Below are positions 1 through 6,891 of a stretch of 7,201 nt of DNA, one piece after another. The position numbers and the translations under genes were made by a program. The DNA comes from Actinomycetes bacterium. Its GTDB lineage: Bacteria > Actinomycetota > Actinomycetes > Actinomycetales > Microbacteriaceae. Position 1 is the stretch's first letter. Every line of letters starts with the position of its first letter. The stretch spans positions 1 through 7,201 of the forward strand of contig JAJYSF010000041.1 in assembly GCA_021793715.1 (NCBI GenBank), read 5' to 3'. The notes under the pieces are model-generated. The model worked only from the letters and a program-made list of their open reading frames with translations, made no database searches and was not told the origin of the DNA.

Positions 1-344
1 TCCTCTTCGTCAGCGCCGTGCTCGAGGCCGTCTGGGCGACGGCGCTCGGAGCGAGTGATGGCCTTTCGCGGCCCGTTCCGACCGCGGTGTTCCTCGTCGC
101 TCTCGTCGCGAGCATGATCGGACTCGGCTGGGCCATGCGCGAGATTCCAATCGGCACCGCGTACGCGCTGTGGACGGGACTCGGCGCAGCACTCACCGTG
201 GCGTACGCGATGGCGACGGGTGCCGAGCCGATCACGTTCTGGCGCGTCCTCTTCCTCGCCGGCATCGTCGGCGCGGCCATCGGATTGAAGCTCCTGCCGA
301 CGGACGAACGGGAGGGCGACGAAGCGGCCGCGGCGACGGAATAG
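1..344 (+). CDS. SMR-family small multidrug resistance transporter, 5'-truncated by window edge
   Basis: The visible 113 residues (frame open from base 3) are nearly a whole four-helix SMR protein. They begin in helix 1 with LEAVWA, which carries the family's essential membrane glutamate at visible residue 8, so only about five N-terminal residues are missing. Helix 3 has the signature IPIGTAYALWTG followed by LGAALTVAYAM, and helix 4 ends with AIGLKL. The GTAYA-WTG form resembles the Gdx/SugE branch and one half of the paired (two-gene) actinobacterial SMR transporters more than EmrE, which has GIAYAIWSG. If paired, the partner would lie upstream, outside the window. SMR proteins are inner-membrane, proton-coupled exporters of small cations such as quaternary ammonium or guanidinium compounds; the substrate here cannot be read from sequence. 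An acidic, Ala-rich tail of about 15 residues (TDEREGDEAAAATE) extends beyond the usual C-terminus. The stop is TAG, only nine bases before the proS start. Confidence 0.9.
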   Translation, partial: LFVSAVLEAVWATALGASDGLSRPVPTAVFLVALVASMIGLGWAMREIPIGTAYALWTGLGAALTVAYAMATGAEPITFWRVLFLAGIVGAAIGLKLLPTDEREGDEAAAATE

Positions 345-347
345 ACT
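342..347 (+). promoter_or_regulatory. Candidate -10 element (TAGACT) for leaderless proS mRNA
   Basis: TAGACT fits the actinobacterial -10 consensus TANNNT and lies six bases before the proS GTG start codon at 354. That spacing would start transcription at, or within a base of, the start codon, which is the arrangement known for leaderless mRNAs in Actinobacteria. It would also explain why proS has no convincing Shine-Dalgarno: the nearest purine stretch, GGAA at 338-341, is about 12 bases away. The first three bases of the hexamer are the stop codon of the upstream transporter. No good -35 is seen, which is common in this phylum. The motif is seen; its activity is inferred. Confidence 0.45.
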
Positions 348-353
348 CGATGC

Positions 354-2120
354 GTGGTCACACGTCTCTCGAAGCTCTTCGTCCGTACCCTCCGCGAGGA
401 TCCCGCTGACGCCGAGGTGCGCAGCCATAAGCTGCTCATCCGCGCCGGATACATCCGTCGCCAGGCGCCGGGGATCTTCGCGTGGCTGCCGCTCGGACTG
501 CGCGTGAAGGCACGCCTCGAGCAGGTGATCCGTGAGGAGATGGAGCGCGCGGACGCCCAGGAAGTGCACTTCCCGGCACTCATGCCGCGCGAGCCGTACG
601 AGCGGACCGGACGCTGGCAGGAGTATGGCGATGCGCTGTTCCGGCTCCAGGATCGCAAGGGGGCCGACTACCTGCTCGCGCCGACGCACGAGGAGGCCTT
701 CACCCTGCTGGTGAAGGATCTCTACGCCTCTTATAAGGACCTGCCGCTGACGATCTATCAGATCCAGGACAAGTACCGGGACGAGGCGCGACCCCGCGCG
801 GGCCTGCTGCGCGGCCGTGAGTTCACGATGAAGGACGCCTACTCGTTCGACTACACCGACGAGGGCCTCGATGCGAGCTACGACGCACAGCGTGCGGCCT
901 ACGAGCGCATCTTCACCCGCCTCGGAATGGAATACGTCATCGTCGAGGCCGACGCGGGCGCGATGGGTGGATCCCGGAGCGAGGAGTTCCTCCACCCCAC
1001 GTCTGTCGGGGAGGACACGTTCGTCCGCAGCGCGGGCGGGTACGCGGCGAACGTCGAGGCCTATACGGCGACGGCACCGGATCCGATCGACGCCACGGGC
1101 GCCCCCGCTCCCGTCGTCTACGACTCGCCGGGCACCACGACGATCGCGACGCTCGTCGACCACGCGAACGCGCACGTTCCCGGAGCGCCCGAGGGCGGCT
1201 GGACTGCCGCGCACACCCTGAAGAACGTCGTGCTCGCAGTCACGCAGCTCGACGGATCCCGTGAGATCGTCGTCGTCGGACTGCCGGGGGATCGCGACGT
1301 CGACGACAAGCGCGCCGAGGTCGCCTTCGCGCCGGCCGAGGTCGAGCCGGCGACCGCGGAGGACCTCGCGAAGCATCCTGGTCTCGTGCGCGGCTTCATC
1401 GGCCCGTGGAATGAGTCGGGCGCCGTGCTCGGCGAGGAATCGGCCACGGGGATCCGTTACCTCCTTGACCCGCGCGTCGTCGACGGATCCACGTGGATCA
1501 CGGGCGCCAACGCGGTCGACAAGCACGTCTACGGCCTCGTCGCGGGGCGCGATTTCACCGGCGACGGCACCGTCGAGGTCGCGAACGTGCGCGAGGGCGA
1601 TCCGGCGCCGGACGGATCCGGACCCGTCACCCTCGAGCGCGGGATGGAGATCGGTCACGTCTTCCAGCTGGGGCGCAAGTACGCCGAGGCACTCGGCCTC
1701 ACGGTGCTCGACGAGAACGGCAAGCAGGTCACGGTGACGATGGGGTCCTACGGGATCGGCGTCACACGCATCCTCGCGGCCATCGCCGAGCTGTTCAGTG
1801 ACGACAAGGGCCTCATCTGGCCCGAGCAGATCGCGCCGTTCGACATCCACGTCGTCGCGACCGGCAAGGGTCAGGAAGCGTACGACCTCGCCGATGAGCT
1901 CATCGCCGCGCTCGAGGCCGATGGCAAGGACGTGCTGTTCGACGACCGCCCCAAGACGTCGCCGGGCGTGAAGTTCGGCGACGCGGAGATCCTCGGCGTG
2001 CCGCAGCTCGTCGTCGCGGGCCGCGGCGCGAAGGACGGCGACGTCGAGCTGTGGGACCGGCGCACGGGCGACCGCGAGACGGTGCCGGTCGCGGAGGCCA
2101 TCGCGCGGCTCACTGCCTGA
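354..2120 (+). CDS. proS: Prolyl-tRNA synthetase (bacterial type with editing domain)
   Basis: This class II aminoacyl-tRNA synthetase attaches proline to tRNA-Pro in the cytosol. The 588-residue length fits bacterial-type ProRS. Class II motif 1 lies around residues 39-70 ([13 protein letters not shown] onward). The PTHEE substrate loop is at 110-114. Motif 2 is at about 141-157 ([17 protein letters not shown]) and motif 3 at 464-472 (GSYGIGVTR). Between motifs 2 and 3, residues of about 235-410 form the YbaK-like insertion that hydrolyses Ala-tRNA-Pro; it includes [10 protein letters not shown], whose Lys290 probably matches the known editing lysine. The anticodon-binding domain runs from about 495 to the end and contains [22 protein letters not shown] at 354 is the only start between the in-frame TAG at 342 and the conserved N-terminal [20 protein letters not shown] short GC hairpin follows the stop. 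No damage or missing motif was seen. Confidence 0.98.
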   Translation: MVTRLSKLFVRTLREDPADAEVRSHKLLIRAGYIRRQAPGIFAWLPLGLRVKARLEQVIREEMERADAQEVHFPALMPREPYERTGRWQEYGDALFRLQDRKGADYLLAPTHEEAFTLLVKDLYASYKDLPLTIYQIQDKYRDEARPRAGLLRGREFTMKDAYSFDYTDEGLDASYDAQRAAYERIFTRLGMEYVIVEADAGAMGGSRSEEFLHPTSVGEDTFVRSAGGYAANVEAYTATAPDPIDATGAPAPVVYDSPGTTTIATLVDHANAHVPGAPEGGWTAAHTLKNVVLAVTQLDGSREIVVVGLPGDRDVDDKRAEVAFAPAEVEPATAEDLAKHPGLVRGFIGPWNESGAVLGEESATGIRYLLDPRVVDGSTWITGANAVDKHVYGLVAGRDFTGDGTVEVANVREGDPAPDGSGPVTLERGMEIGHVFQLGRKYAEALGLTVLDENGKQVTVTMGSYGIGVTRILAAIAELFSDDKGLIWPEQIAPFDIHVVATGKGQEAYDLADELIAALEADGKDVLFDDRPKTSPGVKFGDAEILGVPQLVVAGRGAKDGDVELWDRRTGDRETVPVAEAIARLTA

Positions 2121-2122
2121 TC

Positions 2123-2142
2123 CGGACGATCGCGGCCGTCCG
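2123..2142 (+). terminator. Short stem-loop just after proS, possible weak terminator
   Basis: CGGACG (2123-2128) pairs perfectly with CGTCCG (2137-2142) around an 8-base loop, starting two bases after the proS stop codon. No U-tract follows. High-GC actinobacterial terminators often lack one, but a 6-bp stem is marginal, so this may only stabilise the mRNA 3' end. Confidence 0.3.
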
Positions 2143-2171
2143 TACCCAGGAACTCGGCCGATGTCATCGGG

Positions 2172-2177
2172 TATCGT
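2172..2177 (+). promoter_or_regulatory. Candidate -10 element (TATCGT) for the nusA operon
   Basis: TATCGT fits TANNNT and lies in the 113-base gap between proS and nusA. Transcription would start near 2183-2185, giving an untranslated leader of about 50 bases that begins almost exactly at the base of the stem-loop 2186-2209. The sequence 17 bases upstream (GGAACT, 2149-2154) is not a housekeeping -35, so support rests on the -10 and on position alone. Confidence 0.3.
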
Positions 2178-2185
2178 CATGTCGA

Positions 2186-2209
2186 CACCGGCATGAACGT
2201 GAGCCGGTG
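2186..2209 (+). promoter_or_regulatory. Stem-loop in the nusA leader
   Basis: CACCGGC (2186-2192) and GCCGGTG (2203-2209) form a perfect 7-bp stem with a 10-base loop (2193-2202). It lies 13 bases before the nusA Shine-Dalgarno. The loop contains an ATG that opens an eight-codon frame (MNVSRWES, stop TGA at 2217-2219) ending just before the ribosome site; that ATG has no Shine-Dalgarno. It could be a 5' stabilising hairpin or a regulatory leader. The pairing is seen; any role is inferred. Confidence 0.35.
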
Positions 2210-2222
2210 GGAGAGCTGAATA

Positions 2223-2228
2223 GGGAGG
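2223..2228 (+). promoter_or_regulatory. Shine-Dalgarno of nusA, fixes the GTG start
   Basis: GGGAGG lies five bases before GTG at 2234. The reading frame stays open a further 61 codons upstream, into the end of proS, but that extension is Arg/His-rich with no NusA similarity. This site therefore decides the start. Confidence 0.85.
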
Positions 2229-2233
2229 CTGCT

Positions 2234-3217
2234 GTGGAGATCGATCTTGCACTTCTGCGTTCGATCGAGCGTGAGAAGGAGATCCCGTTCGACGAACTCG
2301 CGGCGATCATCGAGCAGGCGGTGCTCACGGCATTCGCAAAGCACATGACGCAGTCCGGCGAGCTTCCCACGGGTGCGCGCGCCGAGCTCGACCGCAAGAC
2401 GGGTCACGTCGCCGTCCTGACGCCCGTCACGGACGACGAGGGCGCCGTCATCGGCGAAGAAGAGCAGAACCCTGAGGAGTTCGGGCGGATCGCCGCCTAC
2501 GCTGCGAAGCAGGTCATCAGCCAGCGTCTGCGGGACATCGCCGATGACGCGGTACTCGGTGAGTTCCGCGGCAAGGAGGGCGACATCGTCGCCGGTGTGG
2601 TGCAGCAGGGCCCGAACCCGCGCATGATTCACATCGACCTCGGCACCGTCGAGGCGATGCTGCCGCCTGAGGAGCAGGTCCCCGGCGAGGAGTACTCGCA
2701 CGGTTCCCGCGTCCGGGTCTACGTCACGAGCGTCTCGCGCGGAATGAAGGGCCCGTCGATCACCGTGTCTCGGACGCACCCGGGGCTCGTCCGCAAGCTG
2801 TTCGCGCTCGAAGTTCCGGAGATCGCCTCGGGGCTCGTCGAGATCACGTCGCTCGCGCGCGAAGCCGGCCACCGCACGAAGATGGCCGTCACGGCGAAGG
2901 ACCCGTCGATCAATGCGAAGGGTTCGTGCATCGGCGAGCTGGGGCGCCGCGTTCGCGCGGTGCAGGATGAGCTCGGCGGCGAGAAGATCGACATCGTGGA
3001 CTACGACGCCGACATCGCGACGTTCGTTGCGCACGCCCTCTCGCCCGCGAAGGTCTCCTCGAGCTTCGTGCTCGACGAGAAGACCAGGGCCGTGCGCGCA
3101 CTCGTGCCCGACTACCAGCTGTCGCTCGCGATCGGCAAGGAGGGGCAGAATGCCCGTCTCGCCGCCAAGTTGACGGGCGCGAAGATCGACATCCAACCCG
3201 ACAGCATCCTCGACTGA
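2234..3217 (+). CDS. nusA: Transcription termination/antitermination factor NusA
   Basis: NusA binds RNA polymerase and nascent RNA, modulating pausing, intrinsic termination and rRNA antitermination. From the GTG start the protein has 327 residues. The N-terminal polymerase-binding domain spans about 1-110 and begins [20 protein letters not shown]. The S1 domain spans about 113-180 ([20 protein letters not shown], ending ITVSRTHP). KH1 spans about 205-275, with [12 protein letters not shown] in place of the more usual CIGPxGxRV. KH2 spans about 278-327 and carries the canonical IGKEGQN loop. The protein ends soon after KIDIQPDS, without the C-terminal acidic repeats of E. coli NusA; this short form is normal in Actinobacteria. 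It is followed after 126 bases by ylxR and then infB, the conserved cluster order. No rimP gene precedes it: only 113 bases separate it from proS. Confidence 0.97.
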   Translation: MEIDLALLRSIEREKEIPFDELAAIIEQAVLTAFAKHMTQSGELPTGARAELDRKTGHVAVLTPVTDDEGAVIGEEEQNPEEFGRIAAYAAKQVISQRLRDIADDAVLGEFRGKEGDIVAGVVQQGPNPRMIHIDLGTVEAMLPPEEQVPGEEYSHGSRVRVYVTSVSRGMKGPSITVSRTHPGLVRKLFALEVPEIASGLVEITSLAREAGHRTKMAVTAKDPSINAKGSCIGELGRRVRAVQDELGGEKIDIVDYDADIATFVAHALSPAKVSSSFVLDEKTRAVRALVPDYQLSLAIGKEGQNARLAAKLTGAKIDIQPDSILD

Positions 3218-3258
3218 CGCGCCGTAGGCACACATCTCGCTGCGTTGTCGTCAGTCGC

Positions 3259-3284
3259 CGCACCACGGTGCGCCTTCCTCCTCC
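3259..3284 (+). terminator. Weak stem-loop plus pyrimidine run after nusA
   Basis: CGCAC (3259-3263) and GTGCG (3268-3272) form a 5-bp stem with a 4-base loop, followed by 12 bases of uninterrupted pyrimidine (3273-3284). This could be a leaky terminator or pause between nusA and ylxR. The stem is short and the tract is C-rich, so support is weak. Confidence 0.25.
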
Positions 3285-3330
3285 GCCTTTCGATATGTGC
3301 GCCTGCGACGCGTCAGTGATTCATGACGTT

Positions 3331-3337
3331 GGAGAGG
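3331..3337 (+). promoter_or_regulatory. Shine-Dalgarno of ylxR, fixes the ATG start at 3344
   Basis: GGAGAGG lies six bases before ATG 3344. An in-frame ATG at 3323 lies upstream of this site and has no ribosome site of its own. The family's conserved Arg-Thr-Cys start also falls immediately after the 3344 codon. Confidence 0.85.
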
Positions 3338-3343
3338 TGTAGG

Positions 3344-3616
3344 ATGGAACCTGTACGAACGTGCGTCGGATGCCGCACGCGCGACTCCCGATCCGCTCTT
3401 CTGCGGGTGATCGCCTCCGAATCCCACCTCGTCATCGATGAACGTGGTTCGGCGTCGGGGAGGGGCGCGTGGGTGCATCCGGATCACAGGTGCGCGGAGC
3501 TGGCCATCCAGCGCCGCGCTTTCGTGCGAGCACTCCGTGTGCCGGGACCACTCGACACGCAGACACTCACAGAACGGCTGAACAGCTATGGAAGACAAGT
3601 GAACGGCTCGAAATGA
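3344..3616 (+). CDS. ylxR: YlxR family (DUF448) RNA-binding protein
   Basis: This is a 90-residue basic protein. The family signature is clear: VRTCVGCRTRDSRSALLRV at residues 4-22, with Cys7 and Cys10, then GRGAWVHPDHRCAELA at about 39-54, with Cys50, followed by a basic helix (IQRRAFVRALRV). The family fold is a small RNA-binding domain. In other bacteria YlxR has been linked to RNase P RNA binding and to transcription regulation, but its exact role here cannot be read from sequence. It is encoded in its classic place between nusA and infB, with no L7Ae-like (YlxQ) gene following. It is separated from infB by 59 bases that carry alternative hairpins. The start is set by the good Shine-Dalgarno at 3331-3337. 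Length and motifs are typical; nothing is broken. Confidence 0.95.
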   Translation: MEPVRTCVGCRTRDSRSALLRVIASESHLVIDERGSASGRGAWVHPDHRCAELAIQRRAFVRALRVPGPLDTQTLTERLNSYGRQVNGSK

Positions 3617-3635
3617 GACCCGTCCGCCTTTAGAG

Positions 3636-3656
3636 GTCTGCCCTGCCTGGGCAGAC
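3636..3656 (+). promoter_or_regulatory. infB leader hairpin A (leaves ribosome site open)
   Basis: GTCTGCCC (3636-3643) pairs perfectly with GGGCAGAC (3649-3656) around a 5-base loop. The 8-bp stem lies 10 bases before the infB Shine-Dalgarno and leaves it unpaired. It cannot coexist with hairpin B at 3642-3669. Without a U-tract it is a poor terminator candidate. In addition, AGACC at 3616-3620 could pair with GGTCT at 3635-3639 and compete with this stem. Confidence 0.45.
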
Positions 3657-3669
3657 TCGCCCAGACAGG
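3642..3669 (+). promoter_or_regulatory. infB leader hairpin B (pairs with the Shine-Dalgarno)
   Basis: CCTG (3642-3645) pairs with CAGG (3666-3669). After one C/A mismatch (3646/3665), CTGGGC (3647-3652) pairs with GCCCAG (3659-3664) around a 6-base loop. The outer pairs cover AGG of the infB ribosome site AGGAG (3667-3671). The structure reuses bases of hairpin A, so only one can form at a time. This is the layout of a translational on/off switch; function is inferred. Confidence 0.4.
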
Positions 3670-3675
3670 AGAATT

Positions 3676-6366
3676 GTGGCTAAACCACGCGTACACGAGA
3701 TCGCGGCTGAGATCGGCGTCGACAGTAAGACGGCCCTCGCGAAGCTCAAGGAGATCGGCGAGTTCGTGAAGAGCCCGTCGTCGACGATCGAACCGCCGGT
3801 CGCGCGCAAGCTGCGCGCCGCGTTCGAGGCCGAGGGCGGCGCGAAGCCGGCCGAGGACAAGAAGCCGGCCGCGAAGCCGGCGCCCAAGGCGCCGCAGAAG
3901 GCGACCCCCGCGACGCCCGGTTCGGCAAAGCCGACGCCCGCGTCGAAGCCGGCCGCCCCGAAGGACGAGCCGAAGGCCTCCTCTGCACCGTCTCCCGGTG
4001 CGGTGAAGCCGCAGGCGCCGAAGCGCGCCCCGAGCGAGGCGAAGCCGCAGGGCACGTCCCAGCCGCCGCGCCCCGGTCAGGCGCGCCCCGGCAACAATCC
4101 CTACTCCTCATCGCAGGGGATGGGTCAGCGCCCGGGCGGGCCCCGCCCCGGCAACAACCCATACTCCTCCGCGCAGGGCATGGGCCAGCGGCCGAGCCCT
4201 GGCAACATCCCGCGCCCTCCCAAGCCCCAGGCTCCGCGTCCCGGTGCCCCCAAGCCGGGTCGTCCCGGCGGTCGGGGGCGTCCCGGTGCCGGCGGCGGTC
4301 GTCCCGGTGGCGCTCCGTTCCAGCAGCGTCCGGGCGCTCCCGGTGGCGGACCCGGCGGGTTCCGCCCGGGCGGCGGCTTCGCCGGTCGCCCCGGACCCGG
4401 TGGTCGCCGCGGCGGCACGGCCGGCGCGTTCGGAAAGGGGGGCGGCAAGTCTCGGCAGCGTAAGTCGCGTCGCGCCAAGCGCCAAGAGTTCGAGATGCGC
4501 CAGGCGCCCGTCGTCGGCGGCGTCAAGGTTCCGCGCGGCGACGGCGACACCGTCATCCGCATGCGTCGCGGCGCGTCGATCGCCGACTTCGCCGAGAAGA
4601 TCGAGCAGATGCACGGTGTTCCGGTTCCTCCCGGGAACCTCGTGACAGTGCTGTTCCACCTCGGTGAGATGGCAACCGCAACCGAGTCGCTCGACGAGTC
4701 GACGTTCGAGGTGCTCGGCGCCGAGATCGGCTACAAGGTCGAGGTCGTCTCGCCGGAGGACGAGGACAAGGAGCTCCTCGGAAGCTTCGGTCTCGACCTC
4801 GAGCAGGAGCAGCTGGACGAGGATGACGAGGATCTCGAGATCCGTCCGCCCGTCGTGACCGTCATGGGTCACGTCGACCACGGTAAGACGCGTCTGCTCG
4901 ATGCGATCCGTGACACCACCGTCACCGAGGCCGAGGCCGGGGGCATCACCCAGCACATTGGTGCCTACCAGGTGTGGACCGAGCACGACGGTCACGACCG
5001 CGCGCTCACCTTCATCGACACCCCGGGTCACGAGGCCTTCACGGCGATGCGTGCCCGTGGTGCCGACGTGACCGACATCGCGATCCTCGTGGTCGCGGCC
5101 GACGACGGCATCATGCCGCAGACGGTCGAGGCGTTGAACCACGCCAAGGCCGCGGACGTGCCGATCGTCGTCGCGGTCAACAAGGTCGACAAGCCCGAGG
5201 CGAACCCCGCGAAGGTTCGTTCGCAGCTCACCGAGTACGGCCTCATCGCGGAAGAGTACGGCGGCGAGGTCATGTTCGTCGACGTCTCGGCGCGTGAGAA
5301 CCAGGGGATCCAGGAACTCCTGGACGCCGTGCTGCTCACCGCGGACGCCGGTCTCGACCTCCGTGCGAACCCCAACAAGGAAGCACGCGGTATCGCGATC
5401 GAGGCGAAGCTCGACAAGGGACGCGGATCCGTTGCGACGGTCCTCGTTCAGGGCGGAACCCTCCGCGTCGGCGACCCGATCGTCGCGGGCACGGCCTTCG
5501 GCCGCGTGCGCGCGATGATCGACGAGCACGGCGAGCGCGTCCAGGAGGCGGCGCCCGCTCGGCCCGTCCAGGTTCAGGGACTCAACTCGGTGCCACGCGC
5601 CGGTGACCTGTTCCTCGTCCCCGAGGACGACCGTACGGCCCGCCAGATCGCTGAGAAGCGTGAAGCGGTTGAGCGCAACGCGGCCCTCGCGAAGGCCCGC
5701 AAGCGTCTGTCTCTCGAGGACTTCACGAAGGCCCTCGAGGAAGGCAAGGTCGAGTCGCTCAACCTCATCATCAAGGGTGACGTCTCCGGTGCCGTCGAGG
5801 CGCTTGAGGAGTCCCTCATGAAGATCGAGGTCGATGACAGCGTGCAGCTGCGGATCATTCACCGCGGAGTCGGTGCCATCACGGAGAGCGACATCGACCT
5901 CGCCACGATCGACAACGCGATCGTGCTGGGCTTCAACGTTCGTCCCGACACGAAGGCCCGCGAGGCCGCCTCGCGTGAGGGCGTCGACGTGCGGTTCTAC
6001 AACGTCATCTACAACGCGATCGACGACGTGGAATCCTCGCTCAAGGGCATGCTCAAGCCGGAATTCGAGGAGAAGCAGGCCGGTCTGGCCGAGGTGCGGG
6101 AGATCTTCCGCTCCTCGAAGGTCGGCAACATCGCCGGTGTGCTCGTCACGAGTGGAACGATCACGCGCAACGCCAAGGCGCGCATCATCCGCGATGGCGT
6201 CGTGCTCGCCGACGGTCTCGCCATCGACTCGCTGCGGCGATTCAAGGACGATGTCACCGAAGTCCGGACCGACTTCGAAGCCGGTATCGGCCTCGGCAAG
6301 TACGAGGACATCCAGATCGGCGACGAGATCGAGACCATCGAGATGGTCGAGAAGCCGCGCGACTGA
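3676..6366 (+). CDS. infB: Translation initiation factor IF2
   Basis: IF2 is the GTPase that delivers fMet-tRNA to the 30S subunit and promotes 50S joining. The 896 residues are arranged as follows. An IF2_N helical domain lies at about 2-50 ([20 protein letters not shown]). A long low-complexity linker spans about 55-270, first Lys/Pro/Ala-rich, then Pro/Gly/Arg-rich, ending in a basic patch ([15 protein letters not shown], 258-272). A second N-terminal subdomain spans about 295-365. The G domain has G1 GHVDHGKT (398-405), the GGITQHIG switch (422-429), DTPGHEAF (448-455), NKVDK (502-506) and SARE (538-541). Domain II follows from about 570, with domains III and IV at about 690-890. GTG 3676 is preceded by AGGAG at 3667-3671, four bases away. 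The linker is typical of Actinobacteria. A strong stem-loop follows the stop codon, and rbfA begins 83 bases downstream. Confidence 0.98.
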   Translation: MAKPRVHEIAAEIGVDSKTALAKLKEIGEFVKSPSSTIEPPVARKLRAAFEAEGGAKPAEDKKPAAKPAPKAPQKATPATPGSAKPTPASKPAAPKDEPKASSAPSPGAVKPQAPKRAPSEAKPQGTSQPPRPGQARPGNNPYSSSQGMGQRPGGPRPGNNPYSSAQGMGQRPSPGNIPRPPKPQAPRPGAPKPGRPGGRGRPGAGGGRPGGAPFQQRPGAPGGGPGGFRPGGGFAGRPGPGGRRGGTAGAFGKGGGKSRQRKSRRAKRQEFEMRQAPVVGGVKVPRGDGDTVIRMRRGASIADFAEKIEQMHGVPVPPGNLVTVLFHLGEMATATESLDESTFEVLGAEIGYKVEVVSPEDEDKELLGSFGLDLEQEQLDEDDEDLEIRPPVVTVMGHVDHGKTRLLDAIRDTTVTEAEAGGITQHIGAYQVWTEHDGHDRALTFIDTPGHEAFTAMRARGADVTDIAILVVAADDGIMPQTVEALNHAKAADVPIVVAVNKVDKPEANPAKVRSQLTEYGLIAEEYGGEVMFVDVSARENQGIQELLDAVLLTADAGLDLRANPNKEARGIAIEAKLDKGRGSVATVLVQGGTLRVGDPIVAGTAFGRVRAMIDEHGERVQEAAPARPVQVQGLNSVPRAGDLFLVPEDDRTARQIAEKREAVERNAALAKARKRLSLEDFTKALEEGKVESLNLIIKGDVSGAVEALEESLMKIEVDDSVQLRIIHRGVGAITESDIDLATIDNAIVLGFNVRPDTKAREAASREGVDVRFYNVIYNAIDDVESSLKGMLKPEFEEKQAGLAEVREIFRSSKVGNIAGVLVTSGTITRNAKARIIRDGVVLADGLAIDSLRRFKDDVTEVRTDFEAGIGLGKYEDIQIGDEIETIEMVEKPRD
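4084..4200 (+). repeat. Two-copy 60-bp tandem repeat within the infB linker
   Basis: Bases 4084-4143 and 4144-4200 encode two copies of a 20-residue unit, RPGNNPYSS(S/A)QGMGQRP plus a variable end (residues 137-156 and 157 onward). The protein copies are nearly identical while the DNA differs mainly at synonymous positions, so the duplication is old and kept at protein level. Similar NNP(F/Y)-type repeats are known in actinobacterial IF2 linkers. Confidence 0.85.
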
Positions 6367-6392
6367 TCGCGTAGCGTAGAACGCACATCTCG

Positions 6393-6428
6393 GCTCTGCC
6401 GGGCGGCATCCGCGCCGCCCGGCAGAGC
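6393..6428 (+). terminator. Perfect 15-bp stem-loop between infB and rbfA
   Basis: GCTCTGCCGGGCGGC (6393-6407) and GCCGCCCGGCAGAGC (6414-6428) pair without mismatch around a 6-base loop (ATCCGC). It starts 26 bases after the infB stop and ends 21 bases before the rbfA ATG. No U-tract follows (GGTCCCGGAAA), so it is either an actinobacterial-style U-less terminator, probably leaky because rbfA lies directly downstream, or an mRNA processing or stability element. TAGCGT at 6372-6377, upstream of it, fits TANNNT and could serve rbfA, which would place the stem-loop in the rbfA leader instead. Confidence 0.6.
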
Positions 6429-6449
6429 GGTCCCGGAAAGGGGAAGATC

Positions 6450-6869
6450 ATGGCCGGTTCAGAACGGCAGGCACGCGTCGCCGACCGCATTCGCGTGGTC
6501 CTCTCGGAGCGCCTGCAGAAGGGGCTTCGGGATCCGCGCCTCGGCTTCGTCACGATCACCGACGTGCGCGTGACGGGGGACCTGCAGCACGCCAGCGTGT
6601 TCTACACCGTGTACGGCACCGACGAGGAGCGCGAGGGCTCCGCCATCGCGCTCAAGGCCGCGACCGGCCTGCTCCGCAGTGAAGTCGGCCGCAAGCTCAA
6701 CACCCGGCTGACGCCGACGCTCGAGTTCATCCCCGACGCGCTCCCCGAGGAGGCGTCGCACATGACCGAGCTGCTTCGTCAGGCGCGCGAGCGCGACGAG
6801 CAGGTGCACGGTCTGGCCGCCGGTGCGCGGTACGCCGGTGACGAGGATCCGTACAAGCACGAGTCGTAA
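6450..6869 (+). CDS. rbfA: 30S ribosome-binding factor A
   Basis: RbfA binds the free 30S subunit and assists late 16S rRNA processing near helix 1 and the central pseudoknot; in other bacteria it matters most during cold growth. The 139-residue protein shows the single KH-like domain of the family. It has the N-terminal helix RQARVADRIRVVLSERLQ, then DPRLGFVTITDVRVTGDLQHASVFYTVYG at residues 28-56 (the shared strand core), and LNTRLTPTLEFIPD at about 83-96. It ends in a charged tail (YAGDEDPYKHES) resembling Microbacteriaceae homologues. The start is set by the purine-rich AAAGGGGAAG ending four bases before the ATG. A strong stem-loop separates it from infB. Downstream is a convergent gene rather than truB, so the cluster ends here. 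Confidence 0.97.
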   Translation: MAGSERQARVADRIRVVLSERLQKGLRDPRLGFVTITDVRVTGDLQHASVFYTVYGTDEEREGSAIALKAATGLLRSEVGRKLNTRLTPTLEFIPDALPEEASHMTELLRQARERDEQVHGLAAGARYAGDEDPYKHES

Positions 6870-6891
6870 CTGCTGCTGTTCGGATCGCTGC

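Noticed and set aside
2149..2178. ECF-type promoter (GGAAC ... CGTC) before nusA
   Set aside because: The 21-base spacing between GGAAC and CGTC is longer than the usual 16-17, so the match is probably chance.
2051..2233. N-terminal extension of nusA into proS
   Set aside because: The frame is open, but the residues are Arg/His-rich without NusA similarity, and a good Shine-Dalgarno precedes GTG 2234, where the conserved NusA N-terminus begins.
2177..3235. Minus-strand open frame of 352 codons opposite nusA
   Set aside because: It is an antisense shadow of nusA with biased Arg/Asp/Leu composition and no motif. The plus-strand frame contains intact S1 and KH domains.
3323..3343. Earlier ATG start for ylxR
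   Set aside because: No Shine-Dalgarno precedes it. GGAGAGG lies between it and the better ATG at 3344, directly before the conserved Arg-Thr-Cys.
3251..3598. Minus-strand frame of 115 codons opposite the nusA-ylxR gap and ylxR
   Set aside because: No recognisable domain, no ribosome site, and it overlaps the clear YlxR reading frame.
4495..4680. Internal translation starts in infB giving shorter IF2 forms, as in E. coli
   Set aside because: Several in-frame ATGs exist (for example 4495, 4609, 4669), but none has a Shine-Dalgarno at a usable distance.
4108..5862. Minus-strand open frame of 584 codons opposite infB
   Set aside because: It is a mirror of infB in the antisense frame that stays open because of GC-rich third positions. 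It is low-complexity (Asp/Leu/Arg/Val-rich), has no recognisable domain or ribosome site, and spans the well-conserved G domain on the other strand.
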